Part shown: piece after piece, positions 1 through 11,637 of the stretch | How positions within the stretch are numbered: position 1 is the stretch's first letter | How the letters are laid out: each line of letters begins with the position of its first letter | Assembly: GCA_032629725.1 (NCBI GenBank) | Contig: JAFEVB010000004.1 | Coordinates: forward strand, 992,001-1,056,000 | From: Gremmenia infestans | Taxonomy: Eukaryota > Ascomycota > Leotiomycetes > Helotiales > Hamatocanthoscyphaceae | Direction of reading: 5' to 3' | Length of the DNA: 64,000 nucleotides | Made by a program: the position numbers and the translations under genes | The notes under the pieces: generated by a model | What the model saw: the letters and a program-made list of their open reading frames with translations, nothing else | Database searches by the model: none | Told to the model about the DNA's origin: nothing

Positions 1-1326
1 TGCCTCGGCCTCTGCCGCCGCTTGCTCCTTGATTGCCTTCTGCTCTGCAGCTGCCTCTTCTCTCAACTTTTTAGCCTCGGCAGCAGCGTCTTCGGTCAAC
101 TGCTTGATTTTGGCAATGGTGTCCGCTTTCTCCTTCTCATCTGCGGCAGCTTGCTCTGCCTTCTTCCGCTCGGCCTCTATTTGTTTCTTTGCGTTTTCAG
201 CGCCCTTAGCCTGTGCGTTCTTCTTCTCTTCCTCGACCTTTTTTTCCCACGCTGCCTTTTCATCCGCTAGCTGCTTTTCTAGCTTGTCCTTTTCCTCCTT
301 AATTCTTGCCTCCCATGCGGCCTGCTCTTCCGCCGCCTTCTTAGCTGCAGCGGCGGCGGCCTTTTCAGAAGCCTCCTTTGCGTCACGATCCGCCAATTCC
401 TTTGTGGCCTTCTCAAAGTCAATTTTTTGGTTCTTCATGAGTTCTTCAATCGCTAGTAGCTTCTTCTCGGTCTCAGGATCTGCTACAACGGATGGTTCGC
501 TAGGAGGCCTAGGAGGCCACTGTGGTGGTGGTTGGTAGTAACCGCCCATTTGGTGCGGAGAAGACATGCCAGGCATTCCAGGTCCCATACCTGGGGGATA
601 TTGAGGAAACCCACCATAGCCATGATGCTGCTGTTGTTGTTGAAAGGCCATCATATCGTGCCCACCACCGTAAGCGCCAGGGCCGCTGTGGCTAGACATG
701 GGGTGGTGATGACTTGGTTGACCAAAGTATCCACCTCCTGGCGGGCCTGGAGTTGGAGCTTGAGGGGAGAATGGATTTGCTGGAGGAGGGGCGTAGGGGT
801 AGCCACTAGGTGGTCCATAATGAGTCAAAGCACCTGGAGTTCCGCCAAAAGGAGGGGGGGCATATCCTCCTCCCCCACCAGGTCCTGAATACGAGCTTTG
901 GGCATAGCCTGGCCCAGGTCCTCTGCCACCGTAAGCCCCAGACGGTGGTGGGTATCCTCGGCCATAGCCCGGAAAGTCCTCTAAAGGCTCCACGCTTGAG
1001 GGTGGTACCGGCGCAGGGTGCCGATGAACGCGCTGCGTGACTGGTCGACGAGCTGGTTTTTCAGTAGTAGTGTGACGGCGAGTTGGTCGAGATACGGGAG
1101 GTGGTCGACTCTCGCTATATCTTGGTGCCCGGGGGCGCGATGCTGGACGGGACGCAGAATCGGAAGGCTCGATTTCGTCGGCGTCGTACACTCGGTCCCA
1201 GCTTTCGTCGTCGTCTAGGTCTTCAGAATAGTTTGACGGGACTCGCACTCCTGACCCTTCTTCGTCGGTATAGCTATCTGCGGACCGCGACGTCGAGCGA
1301 GAGGAGCTATTAGATGGACTTTGTTG
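1..1326 (-). CDS. Gly/Pro/Tyr-rich coiled-coil protein, partial (C-terminus off the left edge)
   Basis: On the minus strand an open frame runs from 1326 to the window edge without a stop. It begins Ser/Arg-rich and acidic, passes through a long Pro/Gly/Tyr-rich low-complexity region (about 1020-500, including a five-Gln run), then becomes an Ala/Lys/Glu-rich coiled coil (about 440-1) dominated by EEK, AAAEA and KKA patterns. The exon is preceded by a good acceptor with branch point (actaac then ttgatag, intron ending at 1327). A likely upstream exon is 1780-1733, ending in a GTAAGT donor in matching phase 0 (16 codons). The true start lies further upstream and was not resolved. I do not recognise the family. 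The layout (disordered prion-like N-terminus plus coiled coil) suggests a scaffold, but no function can be assigned. Confidence 0.7.
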
Positions 1327-1732
1327 CTATCAAGGCGTTAGTATTATGTCATGAGGTAAGGGCTGTGTCAATTGCTGGCAAGTGCGCATTGAGTGAAATG
1401 ACATTCTCGACGCCCATTTCGGGTTAGATAATTGAGGGCTAGACTACAAACAAGGCTCATGAACCCCTCACGTCCATATATTTATTCTAGGCAATCGAGG
1501 GGTTCTTCCTAGTGCAGCCAAAAAACAATTACCCTCCCCGCGTTCCACTTAGACGGTTGTAATATGGGGCATTCGAATCTTTGCCTATATGGGAGAAAAA
1601 CATGCAGAGTTGACAAAGAAAGGTTTCAAGGGAGCTGTCATACCTCGATAGTAATCGTTGTGCTACTTTGGGCAAGGCATTAGCAATGACTCTTAAAATT
1701 TCGTGAGAACGATTGAGGAGTGGCACACTTAC

Positions 1733-1780
1733 GGCATTGGGTCCCTTGTCCGTATGGATATTATCGCCGCTCACGACTTT
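1733..1780 (-). other. Possible upstream exon of the left-edge gene
   Basis: This 48-nt open stretch lies between an acceptor-like ggtag (ending at 1781) and a GTAAGT donor (1732-1727). Splicing 1733 to 1326 keeps the frame of the main exon open, removing a 406-nt intron. No convincing in-frame ATG was found in or just before it, so it could be an internal exon or part of the 5' untranslated region. Confidence 0.35.
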
Positions 1781-3509
1781 CTACCAGAGAAGAGTCGGGC
1801 GGGATAATCCAAGGGGTATTGGGTGGGGTATAGGATGTAAGGGCAAATCGCCCCCTTTTGTCGCCGTCCGAATTCCGTCGTGGGCGCCGTTTGTCGACAC
1901 TTGGCTATGCAGCGCAGTGTTGTTGTGAGCGTCGGTGAAGAATTATTGACCTCGGCGCAAGAGAACGATGTCAAGTTGAGATGAAATGCGAGAGAGAATG
2001 AGGCGGTGTATTTTTGACTAGATTAGTTGCTTTTGTCTGACGCAATGCGGGCCGGAGCGACGCTTATTTTCTTTGGTGTTGACTGAAGGGTGGTGCTGAT
2101 GGAGGTGTTCAATCGCAGTTGATGAGGCTCGTAGAACCAGGTTTGTTGCCTCACTGGGAGGGGGGTAGGGTACGATGGCAGATTGTTGGGCAGATTGTTG
2201 ATCCTCGTTGCTAGGTGCAGACAAATGCCTCTCGGTGTTTTTTGTGGTGTGGGTGTGTTGGCGGGCAGAATGGATCTGGAAAATGCGAAAGAGGGGTGCG
2301 TTAGCGGGCCCAAGCCAAGCAGTTAAGGTAAGGAGCATAACATAGGCAATGCCCGTGCGAAAGGCAAGCCCGAAAGGGAAGAATGATGGGTTTTGGTCTG
2401 CTTCCTTGCAAGCCTCCTGCTCCGTCTCCGTCTCTTTTTGGTCTTCGCCGCCACATTTCAAACAGGAAACAGGAGATCTGACGAACGAATGGACGGTTAG
2501 GCATACCTTGATAGTCTATGAGACGTGAAAGAGAACCGAGGAGCTCGCTCCGCTTGGGGCTCACGAGGCCCTGAAACGAGCTTGGCACTGGCACTGGTAC
2601 CAGAGCGGCGGCCAGAGAAGGTCACAGTATGCGACCGCGGGAAGGACTAAAGATTTTAATAACGGATGTTCTACAGAGCAAGCAAGATGCTGCAGTAGAG
2701 ATAGACGAACTGCAATAAATTGGTCGGGTAGGTATGATGGTTTGCGGCGGCAAATGTATGCAAGTATACGTAATGTATCTGTTTGCGAAGTGTGTAGTAT
2801 GGTGTAGTTGTGAGATGGGTGCATGTAGTGTTACTTCACTTCTTTTTGCCTGGTCGTGATGTTTTTCTGTTGCTGAAGGGACGAATGCGTGGACGGCGGT
2901 ACATGGCTACAGGGGGGGTCACAACATCAAGAAACCTTTACGGATTGGGTGTGTGTGTTACTGCTTATATTGGGAATGCGGAAGAAATGCCTTGGGTATG
3001 TATGCGCTCGAACTATTACTTCGACCGCGTGTCTCTCGCTCTTATACATTCATACTCGGTGTCTCCTTTGTAGGGAGAGGCCCACTGCTGCTGCGTTGTC
3101 CCCAGGAAGTATGGAGGAGTCATCGCGGAGGCTAGATTGTCAAGCTGTAAGAAAGAGCCTCCCCTTTCCTCGTCTGCCATAACATCATTGACCAATTTTC
3201 GTGCGCCTTACCCCCCACTTGCTGCCCAAGAAACCCGACTTATGCCATTACTTACAAGCCCAATATTCCACGATTGGCTCTCGGTTGCCCAACGCGGCAC
3301 GCGGGAGAACCCGCACCTTGACAACGGTTAAAAATAAGGTAGATCAGGTCCAAGTGGGTGTCAAGAATATGGTGAGAAAATTGAAAACTTTGACCTTCCA
3401 AGTAATATCCATGTCGGAGATGAATCCAGACCCTTGGGCATTGGATCTGGTACTCCCAGATGGATCATGATAGACAAAGATAGAACCTGTGCCTTGCATG
3501 CTCCAATTT
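1781..3509. other. Gene-free stretch upstream of the left-edge gene
   Basis: Only short overlapping frames without family resemblance or consistent splice signals are seen here. The stretch probably holds the 5' untranslated region and promoter of the left-edge gene and the 3' flank of EMC2. I see no RNA gene or repeat. Confidence 0.5.
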
Positions 3510-4646
3510 TCACCTCGTGATTGGTGCTGCGTCGCGATTCAACAATTCTTGAGCGGCAATTATCTCAGGCTTCTCGTATCCTTGCCATCCAGCGTCACCA
3601 CTAGTGTTCCTCCGTACAATTTCTGACAGTTTTGCTGTGGCTAACTCACTGAGCCGCTCTACGCTCTTGACGCCTGGTAATGAGAGCCCAGTGTCTGACT
3701 TTGACTGCCGCGACACTTGTGACTGAGAGAGTGTTGTCAGGAGTTTCGTCGTGGTCTATGTCGCGTTAATATAGGACAGGCAACCGTCGAGCTTGAGTGG
3801 AACCACAAACCATTTTTAACCCATAGTAGCCTCGAAGGTAATCATCACACAGTTCGATACTTCTGCAAAACCTTCGCATTGATTCCGCGAGGTGCTGAAC
3901 AGATCCGGTTTCGCCGGAAGAAGCCATATACAAGACTTCCCCGAGCCGAGCATGAATCTATATTCATCAGTCCAAGTCGGTTGGTTGGGGGCTTCGGTGC
4001 TGACACTCACATTCCATGCGTTTGGAGTGACCAACAGGACTTCTTCTAGGGCAAAGATTGCCTGAGGAAACATACCGCTAGACACGTACAGATCCGATAG
4101 TTCCGACCACGCTTCAGCATCTGTAGGGGACGCGTCAAGGAAATTATTAAGAGCAGTAATAGCTTCCGTTGTTCTGTTCATGGATATGAGGAGCGCAATA
4201 CGACGCTTCGATACAGGCTATGGGGGGGTTAGCGAATAGTCAACAAATGGGCTTCCGCAGATTCTGACCATATTGGCTGGATCTTCGACCAAAATGTTCT
4301 CATATTCTTTCAGTACTATCTTAAGAGCATCGTTGTCATTCGCTATGGCTTCTTGAAATAAGCCCCGTAGCGCCATCAGTCTCTCGTTATCGGCTCCGAA
4401 TCGCTCTGTGAGCCTTTCCAAGCATAGATGCGCAGAGTGCTCGTCGCCGGTGCGCAGACAGGATAACATAAGGTTCTCGTATGTCGTCCACAACTCTGGA
4501 GATTCGGCAGCAGACCAAAGCGAACTGATGGAATATGGGGAGATGGCGGATGGGGTAGTTCGCAATAAGTAGGGAGCTTGTTGTGACAGCTGGAGCGCGA
4601 CAGTCGGGGAGAGATGCGCAGGCGGATGGAGTAGAGACGAAGCCAT
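3510..4646 (-). CDS. emc2: ER membrane protein complex subunit 2 (EMC2/Oca3-like TPR protein)
   Basis: Four exons: 4646-4269, 4217-4011, 3957-3811 and 3755-3510, giving 325 residues, close to the usual fungal length. Introns have GTCAGA, GTGAGT and GTTTGT donors and keep the frame. The product is TPR-rich: a helical repeat region around LMALRGLFQEA and EYENILVEDPANM, a second TPR around ALNNFLDASPTDAEAW with LYVSSGMFPQAIFALEEV, and the EMC2-type block RSIELCDDYLRGYYGLK. The C-terminus ends PITR. In the family EMC2 is the cytosolic scaffold of the EMC insertase, which inserts tail-anchored and multipass proteins in the ER. The ATG at 4646 has a good context (gccATGGCT). The gene is divergent from AP-3 delta with 361 bp between the starts. 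Confidence 0.88.
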
Positions 4647-5007
4647 GGCGAATTCGGTACAAGAACAAGAGATAGTGGAAGTATTGTAGATTGAAACCGT
4701 AAATACAATGATGTTCAGGACAGTGAGCGCTGTGATGAAGCTCCCCGGACAATATGAATATAGTATGGTTGTTGTACGTGATCTTTAGAGACCACAAGCA
4801 CATTTTTATATCCCAGTTGAAATGGTGGGGGAAGCTCGTGAGCACCTCATTATCCCCCACATAGGCCTTGAAACCGCCAAATAGTATTGAAAGATGCTCA
4901 AAATCAAGCTCTAGTCCTACGCACTGTCGCTGGACTCACTATAGAAAATTTTACCAAGATAACGGCTCGAGTGGAAGCTCGAATCAAGCCGCATCAACAT
5001 TATCAAC
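4647..5007. promoter_or_regulatory. Divergent promoter region between EMC2 and AP-3 delta
   Basis: 361 bp separate the two start codons, so both promoters and 5' untranslated regions must share this stretch. No clear TATA box or operator could be picked out by eye. Confidence 0.5.
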
Positions 5008-8000
5008 ATGTATGTCTTTCCCATATCCGCTGTGCAAGCCTTTCCTCTAATACTATACTAGGTTTGAGAAAAGTCTTTACGACCTCATCCGGGGGTTGCG
5101 GAATCACAAGGGGAATGAGAAAGAGTATATCCAGAACAGTCTGAAAGAATGCCGGGCAGAAATCAAAGGGCAGGATATGGGTCAGTGATATGCAAGGAGA
5201 TTTGCGCAAAGGTTAACGAACGTCTGCAGACCTCAAGGCCACTGCTCTTTTGAAACTCATATACCTTGAAATGTTTGGTCATGATATGTCATGGGCGTCT
5301 TTCCACGTCCTCGAGGTTATGTCTTCCGCGAAGTATCTACAAAAACGAGTGGGATATCTAGGGGCGGTGCAGAGCTTCAGGCCAGATACAGAAGTTCTGA
5401 TGCTGGCAACGAATTTACTGAAGAAGGTAGGGATATTTGAAACCTTTTCAAAAAGGCAATTATTGAAAGTGGATTAGGACTTGACCTCAACCTCTGCGAA
5501 TACCATGTCCCTCCCGATTATAACGCTCCCGCATATAATAACCCCCTCTCTAGCTCTTTCAGTACTCTCGGACCTCCTCCCGCGATTAACTCACTCGCAT
5601 CCAACGATACGAAAGAAGACTATTGTGACACTGTACCGCCTCGCGCTAGTCTACCCCGAAACCCTACGGCCAGCATGGCCTAAAATAAAAGAACGGCTGA
5701 TGGATGAGGGTGAAGACCCAAGTGTGACAAGTGCAATTGTAAATGTGGTCTGTGAGCTGGGATGGCGGAGGCCTCATGATTTCCTGCCTCTTGCGCCAAG
5801 GCTGTTTGAGTTGCTAGTAGATAGCGGCAATAATTGGATGGCTATAAAGTTGATCAAACTTGTTAGTATCTTTTTAATGAATATTCAACTATTGCTAACT
5901 TTCCTAGTTTGCTACTCTAACTCCGCTTGAACCACGGCTGGTCAAGAAGTTATTACCCCCTTTGACCACCATCATCCGAACGACTCCTGCCATGTCGCTC
6001 TTGTATGAATGTATAAATGGCATCATACAAGGTGGTATTTTGGGAAGTAGTGATGAATCTGCAGGAGGTGAGGAAATAGCGACACTATGCGTAAGCAAAC
6101 TTCGGGGAATGATTATGGTTGAAGGAGACCCCAATTGTAAGCTCTCTTGATCTAATTAACAACACCATTACTCACAAATTCCAGTGAAATACGTTGCTCT
6201 ATTGGCGTTTAACAAGATTGTTGTAACCCATCCATTCCTTGTTGCCCAGCAAGAGGATGTTATCATGGACTGTATAGACAGTCCTGATATTTCCATTCGG
6301 TTGCGAGCTTTGGATCTAGTGGTCGGCATGGTCAGTAACGATAACCTCATGTCGATTGTTGGGAGATTGATGAGACAACTACGGAATTCGCGTTCCCCTA
6401 CATCAGAGGAAGTCAACAAACGAGTCTCTACTGGAATGGTTCAACCTGCAGCAGACTCAGATGATGAAGACCCGGAAATTGCTATCAAGAGTGGCAAAGG
6501 GGTGTCCCAAGAAACCCTTCTTCCGGACGACTACAAAGTCGATGTTATCAATAGAATACTGGAAATGTGTTCTAGCAACAACTACGGCCACCTAGTAGAT
6601 TTCGACTGGTACATCGATATTTTGATTCAACTGGTTCGAAACTCTCCAGTCTCACGGTCATACTTGTCTCAGGGCGTGGACTCAAGACGGGGTGAATCTT
6701 CGAGTACTGATGTTTCGGGGAAAGTTGGCAATGAGCTGCGAAATGTTGCTGTGAAAGTCAAAGCTGTACGGCTACAAGCTGCAAGAGCCGCCGAGTCGAT
6801 ACTAATCTCGACCTTTAACGACAATTTTGCATCACTGAATCCAGCGAATGGAGCTTTAAGACCCATAGCCTGGATGGTGGGGGAGTATGCGTCTTCATTG
6901 GAGTCTCCGGACGCCGCCTTGAGCGCGCTATTAAATATAACAAAGGACTCGGTTCCTGCTGAAGGGCTTGTGATATATCTGCAGGCTTTGCCGAAGGTTT
7001 TCTCTTTCCTAACCAGCGATAATTCTGTGGTGTGGACGCCAGAACGGAAGACTATGATATCACTCCTCATGGCCCGGGTTATTCATACGCTTGAGCCACT
7101 CGCGATGCATCCTGATCTTGAAGTTCAAGAGAGAGCAGTTGAGTTTGCCGAACTTTTGAGATTAGCCGCCGAAGCATCGGCCGGCCAAGCTGCATCGACA
7201 GACGACATACAACAAGATTCGCCTTTACTCCTGACACAAGCAATCCCATCATTGTTTACAGGGGTGGAGTTAAACTCTGTGGCTGTAGGTGCACAGAAGA
7301 ACGTGCCAATACCCAATGGGTTAGACTTGGATCAACCAATCAATCTGAATCTAAATAATTTATTGAGGGCTGTGGAATCGGCATCGTTCGATGAGCCAGA
7401 CCAGGATGAGTTCGAGACCTACTATCATCAAGTTCCACCTCCAGTACCGAGCGTGAATGAACCCGCCATCAACCGCCTTGGCACTCCGGAGGAAGTCGTG
7501 CACTCGTATCAGCAAGGGAGTGAAGAGAGCTATCTAGATCCCGACATTGTTGCTCGGCGGCGCGCCGAACGACTTGAGAGGAACAAAGACGATCCATTTT
7601 ACATTGCACCTACCGAGAGCTCTGGTAGATCGACGCCACTACATAACATCCTTCAAAGCAACAATGGGCCCGATCTAGATCTAGATGCAATCCCAATAAT
7701 GCAACTAGACCTTGAGAAGACAAAATTGAGCACATCCCCACCAAAGAAATCGAAAGTTTCAAAAGTCCGCCACAGAATCCAAGTCGCTGCGGACGAAACA
7801 CTAGGGACCAGCGGGACTTCAACACCACACAATGATGATTCAGAAGCAAGTCTCGAAGGAGCTTCTCAGCGACCCAAACCAAAAGGGAAGCATTCTTTGC
7901 TCCAGGTCGATACAAGTCACATTGGCGCATTCTCTCTTGAAGGTGATGGGTCTAGTAACAGGCGGGACGACTTTGAGGCCCAACAGCGAGAAGAAGCCGA

Positions 8001-8307
8001 GATGGCAAAGGCGATGAAAGAAGTTGAGCGCTTACGATTGGAGATGCAAAGGGCTAACGAGCGAATACAAGCTGCTCAGGGAGTGTCTCTCGAGGGCACT
8101 GTCGTCAAGAAAAAGATGAAGAAAAAGCCACAGGCTGTTGATGCCGATGGTGCAGTTCCAGTAGTGAAGAAAAAGAAAGCTAAGAAGGCCGTTACAGATG
8201 AAGGCGAGGGAGAGACTTCTTCCATAGCGGCAGAAGTCGTAAAGCCTAAGAAGAAGAAAAAGAAGCCCAAGGTTGAGGAAGAACACGCTGTACAAGAAGA
8301 TTCATGA
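5008..8307 (+). CDS. apl5: AP-3 complex subunit delta (delta adaptin)
   Basis: Six exons: 5008-5009, 5062-5180, 5230-5426, 5478-5861, 5908-6136 and 6185-8307, giving 1017 residues. The N-terminus reads MFEKSLYDLIRGLRNHKG, the hallmark start of delta adaptins, followed by LKLIYLEMFGHDMSWASFHV and YLQKRVGYLGAVQSF. HEAT-like adaptin trunk repeats fill residues 1 to about 600. A conserved patch DPDIVARRRAERLERNKDDPF follows near residue 750, and the tail is Lys-rich (KKKKKKPK) with a short coiled coil. AP-3 sorts cargo from the Golgi/endosome to the vacuole. The initiator ATG is split by intron 1: AT at 5008-5009 and G at 5062. Upstream in that frame there is a TAA and no other ATG, and the spliced start matches the family exactly. 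All introns are 46-52 nt. Confidence 0.92.
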
Positions 8308-8705
8308 CGGAGCATATAGGGTGGGAATCCCTGGCGCAAGGAGCATTGCATGGCGAGTATGACACTAGAAGGGCATAAAGGTACGATAGTAGAACAGTCT
8401 TCATTGAGATGATGGCATAGAATTTATTACCAACCATCTTAAGTACCTTCTCTGCTGTTGGCGAAACTAAATCAACAAATCTGCTGGGGCTTTCCAAGCA
8501 GTTTTTAGTAGCCTTCGAAAGCCAGTCAAACTACACTGACTGAATTGACTGGGTCTGGGTTTTGAAAATGATGGTCTGCACGTGACCATGGATTTCTTAT
8601 CGTTATCGTAGCCCTGGTGGCCATAAATTTCTGCGACTGCGACTCCGCCATTTTATTATCCCCCACAACTTTAACTTTTCTTTCAAGTGCCATTTCACCA
8701 CAAAC
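8308..8705. other. Intergenic, AP-3 delta to lysine-rich protein
   Basis: 398 bp holding the 3' end of AP-3 delta and the promoter of the next gene. Nothing else was seen. Confidence 0.5.
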
Positions 8706-10620
8706 ATGGCGGACACAAACTACATTTCCCTCGGGGATGTGGGCGAAAAGCAAGCCTTCGACACTGGAGAGCAAGTTCAGGGGTTTAGGCCTCCGAAACT
8801 TGTTGGCGCGACAAAAGGTACGGCTCTGTCCAGCTGCTTGAGCGTAAAAAAAACTTTGGTCTAACAATCTGCGCAGAGGAGAGAAAAGAAATCGCTCGCC
8901 AGATCAGACTCGCAGCAAAGAAAGAAAAGAAGAAGATAAAGGCAGATGCGAAGAGGCAGCGAAAGGAAAATGCTGCTCAGCACCGGCGAGAGGTGCGTTC
9001 CAAACTTCCCAGCGAAAAGAGAGCAAGGCTGATTAATAATTGAATTGGCAGACCAAAAATACCGAGAAATACGACAAGAATAAAGACCGCAACACCCAGC
9101 GAGCAATCGACCTGGAGCGCAACAAGATCCGCTTCGAAGCGGTGAGGCAGGCCGAGCGTTTAGCTGCTAAGCATGATCCAAGCGGCAAGATGTTCAATTG
9201 TGGCGAGGTGATTGTTCTTGAGAATGGCACGGTTAAAAGCAAGGAGGCATGGAAGAGGTCCGAGGAAGCAAAGGCTGCGAGAGAAGCTGGTGTCGTGGCC
9301 CCGCCGCCCAATGTGAATCCAGAACGCCAGGGACAAATCCTCAACCCGCAAAGTGAGCCAAAGAAGCTGAGCAAGAAGCAGAAGCAGAAACTCGCGGCCC
9401 TAAACCCGAAAAATGTGCCGCCTAAGCCTGTGCTACCAGAAGGTATTGCGATTCCGGAGGGAGAGGAGAATTTTATTGCGTTGTGGGAGTTGGATGACAA
9501 GGGAATTCAGGACAGGATTAACAGACATAAGAAGAATAAGAGAGCTGCTGCGAAGGCGTTGAGGAGAAAACAGCAGGAGCAGAAGAAGTTCAACCGAGCG
9601 CTAAAGGTGAAGAAGAAGCAAGCTGCTCATGCGGGTGTGCTCTTTGATCCGGAGCAAGCTAAGAGGGAAATTTTGGGGGAGATGATTGAGGAAGAAGAGT
9701 CTGGTTCTGATGGAAAAGTTGAAAAAGACGATGGCTCCGACAGTTCAGACTCGAGCTCAGACTCAGACTCAGACTCGGATTCTGATGGTGGGGTAGAGAC
9801 CAAGGAGGCCGCACCAAAATCCAGAAAGTCAAAACGCTCAGCAGAAGAGCCCGCTGAAGGCCAACCAGACGCTAAAAAGAGCAAGTCCTCCACCGAACCC
9901 ACTGAAAAGAAGAAAGTCAAGAAGTACAACCCACCCCCCAACGCCCCCAAGATCAACATGAACATCGTCAGTGAAGAAGACATCGCCAAGCGCGTCAAGA
10001 AGGAGCAGCACCGCGTGAAGCTCGACCTGAAACGCAAAGCCAAGCTCGAGAAGAACATCGCGGAAGGCAATCCCAGGACACTCGCTGCTATTGGTATCCT
10101 GAAGCGGAACAGAAAGAGGGATGATGAGACGCCTGAAGAGAAATTAGAGCGGAGGGCGAAGCGAGCGGAGAAGAAGGCAATGATAGAGGCCCGCAAGGCA
10201 GATCCGGCTGAGCAGGAAAGGAGGGCGAGGTTGAAAGAGGGTTATGCTATCAAGAAGGAGGCTAAGAAGCTGGAGAGACGAGAGGAGAGGAGGCAGGAGA
10301 AGATTGCGAAGGCATCTAAGAAGAGGAAGGGGGGTTCTTTCAGTCATGGGGATAGCAAGAGGGCTAAGACTGAAGAGAGTAATGGGCAAAGTAATGGTGC
10401 CGAGCAGTGGAATCCAGATGCGTTGAGTGGAGATGCTGCGAGGAAGGACAAATTTTTGAGACTCCTTGGGGCCGGCAAGTCGAATGGGGCTGGCTCTTCT
10501 AACAAGGTGAGTGCAGATGTGGATCTAGAAAAGGTACAGAATGACCTGGAGAGACAATTTGACGCTGGGGTGAGAATGAAGCATGAGCAAGGAGGCAAGA
10601 GACGTGGTTTGGGCGCATAA
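8706..10620 (+). CDS. Lysine-rich, probably nuclear/nucleolar conserved fungal protein
   Basis: Three exons: 8706-8817, 8877-8992 and 9052-10620, giving 598 residues. The start (MADTNYISLGDVGEKQ) has context aacATGG. The protein is extremely charged, with Lys/Arg/Glu helices throughout, a more ordered central part with the motif FIALWELDDKGIQDRI, an acidic Ser-Asp run (alternating SD around 9740-9780), and KYNPPPNAPKINMN after it. Basic blocks such as KKSKSS and KKRKGGS look like nuclear localisation signals. These properties fit a nucleolar or RNA-associated protein, but I do not recognise a named family and assign no reaction. Splice sites (GTACGG, GTGCGT donors; GCGCAG, TGGCAG acceptors) keep the frame. 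The gene is convergent with RAMP4. Confidence 0.75.
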
Positions 10621-10936
10621 AGGTATCAAAGGTCTTGTTATTTGGACGGAGTCCCCAATTTCCAATGTTGATATCCATTTGCTTCCGCTTCACGCAAAAC
10701 CTAAGAGCTTAGACCAGAGAAATGTTTGTAGTGCCTTGAATTCAATCCCATGAGAAATCCACCAAACTCCCTGCGTGCTTTTGTAGTGTATATAAGTACA
10801 TCTGTCCTGCTCATGGTCGATTTAGACGTGGTATGTTCGATTCCGCCCTGGCTCGATCTCCACTTCGTAAAGCCTTCAATATAATGCCTCCCCCACCCAT
10901 CTCTGCCTCTAACTTTCCCATACCCTCAATGCCTCT
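10621..10936. other. Convergent intergenic region
   Basis: 316 bp between two stop codons of converging genes. It contains only 3' flanking sequence as far as I can see. Confidence 0.5.
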
Positions 10937-11332
10937 TCACCGAAAGAAGATTCTGCTCAACAGCTCGAAGATCAATCCACCGAAGACGACAAATCCAAGA
11001 ATAACTACAGATCACAAGCACATTAGCCCATATCCTCATCAAATTCTTCATACATCCAGCAATCTTCAATGAACCTCCCCAACCATAACCCTCCGCCGTG
11101 ACACTGGAGATAGACTCACTCAACCAAAAGGGCGAAATGGGGCTCTTGAAATTCTGCTTCTTCTTGATCTCACTCGCCGGCTTGCCCCGCTTAGCCGTCT
11201 GCTCTTTAGCAAATTTGGCGTTGCGTTTGCGTTGTTCTGGGGTTTGCGCCTGGTGGTTGATGTCAATTCTTGCTCTCGTACATCCAGTAAATGCGCCGAT
11301 ATGTCTGTAGTAAACGTGGAGTAGCATACCAT
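10937..11332 (-). CDS. RAMP4/SERP1-like ribosome-associated ER membrane protein (Ysy6 family)
   Basis: Three coding exons: 11332-11330 (the ATG alone), 11249-11120 and 11004-10937, giving 66 residues, the same size as animal SERP1. The sequence has the family core TPEQRKRNAKFAKE then KRGKPASEIKKKQ and SPISPFWL, followed by one C-terminal membrane segment (ILGFVVFGGLIFELLSRIFF), as expected for a tail-anchored translocon-associated protein that binds Sec61 and ribosomes. Intron 1 (11329-11250) starts directly after the ATG with GTATGC and ends CACCAG. Intron 2 (11119-11005) uses GTGAGT and TGTAG. Both junctions restore the family sequence exactly, so the model is firm despite the small size. 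It is divergent from the 121-residue gene that starts at 11638. Confidence 0.9.
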
Positions 11333-11637
11333 TATGTTTGTTTGTGTCAAGGTTACTTTTGCAGAAATAGATACCTTTCCCCGATTTGCGTTTGTTGTGA
11401 GAGGACAGGAGTAAGAAAAAAGAGAGGACAAGTTGTACTTATTGTAGAAATGAGGAGAGCTGTCCCAACCCTAGCCCGAGGCCAGAGTGCGTTCAGGGAT
11501 GACGGCTCCGAGCCGACGCTAACTAGGGAAATTTAAGGTTGGTGCTAGGGCTAGGTAGCTCCCAAGGCTCAAACCTCATCGTCTGAACTTCTCTGTTTAT
11601 ACACGCCCCACGATAATCTATCTGTACGACAGTCAAG
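11333..11637. promoter_or_regulatory. Divergent promoter region between RAMP4 and the small membrane protein gene
   Basis: 305 bp separate two start codons facing away from each other. No specific element could be assigned. Confidence 0.4.

Noticed and set aside
2018..2461. 147-codon minus-strand frame upstream of the left-edge gene
   Set aside because: Composition is random-like, other frames overlap it equally well, and no motif or conserved pattern is visible.
9627..10196. 189-codon minus-strand Ser/Phe-rich frame
   Set aside because: It is the mirror of the Lys/Glu/Asp-rich coding strand, a usual artefact of charged proteins.
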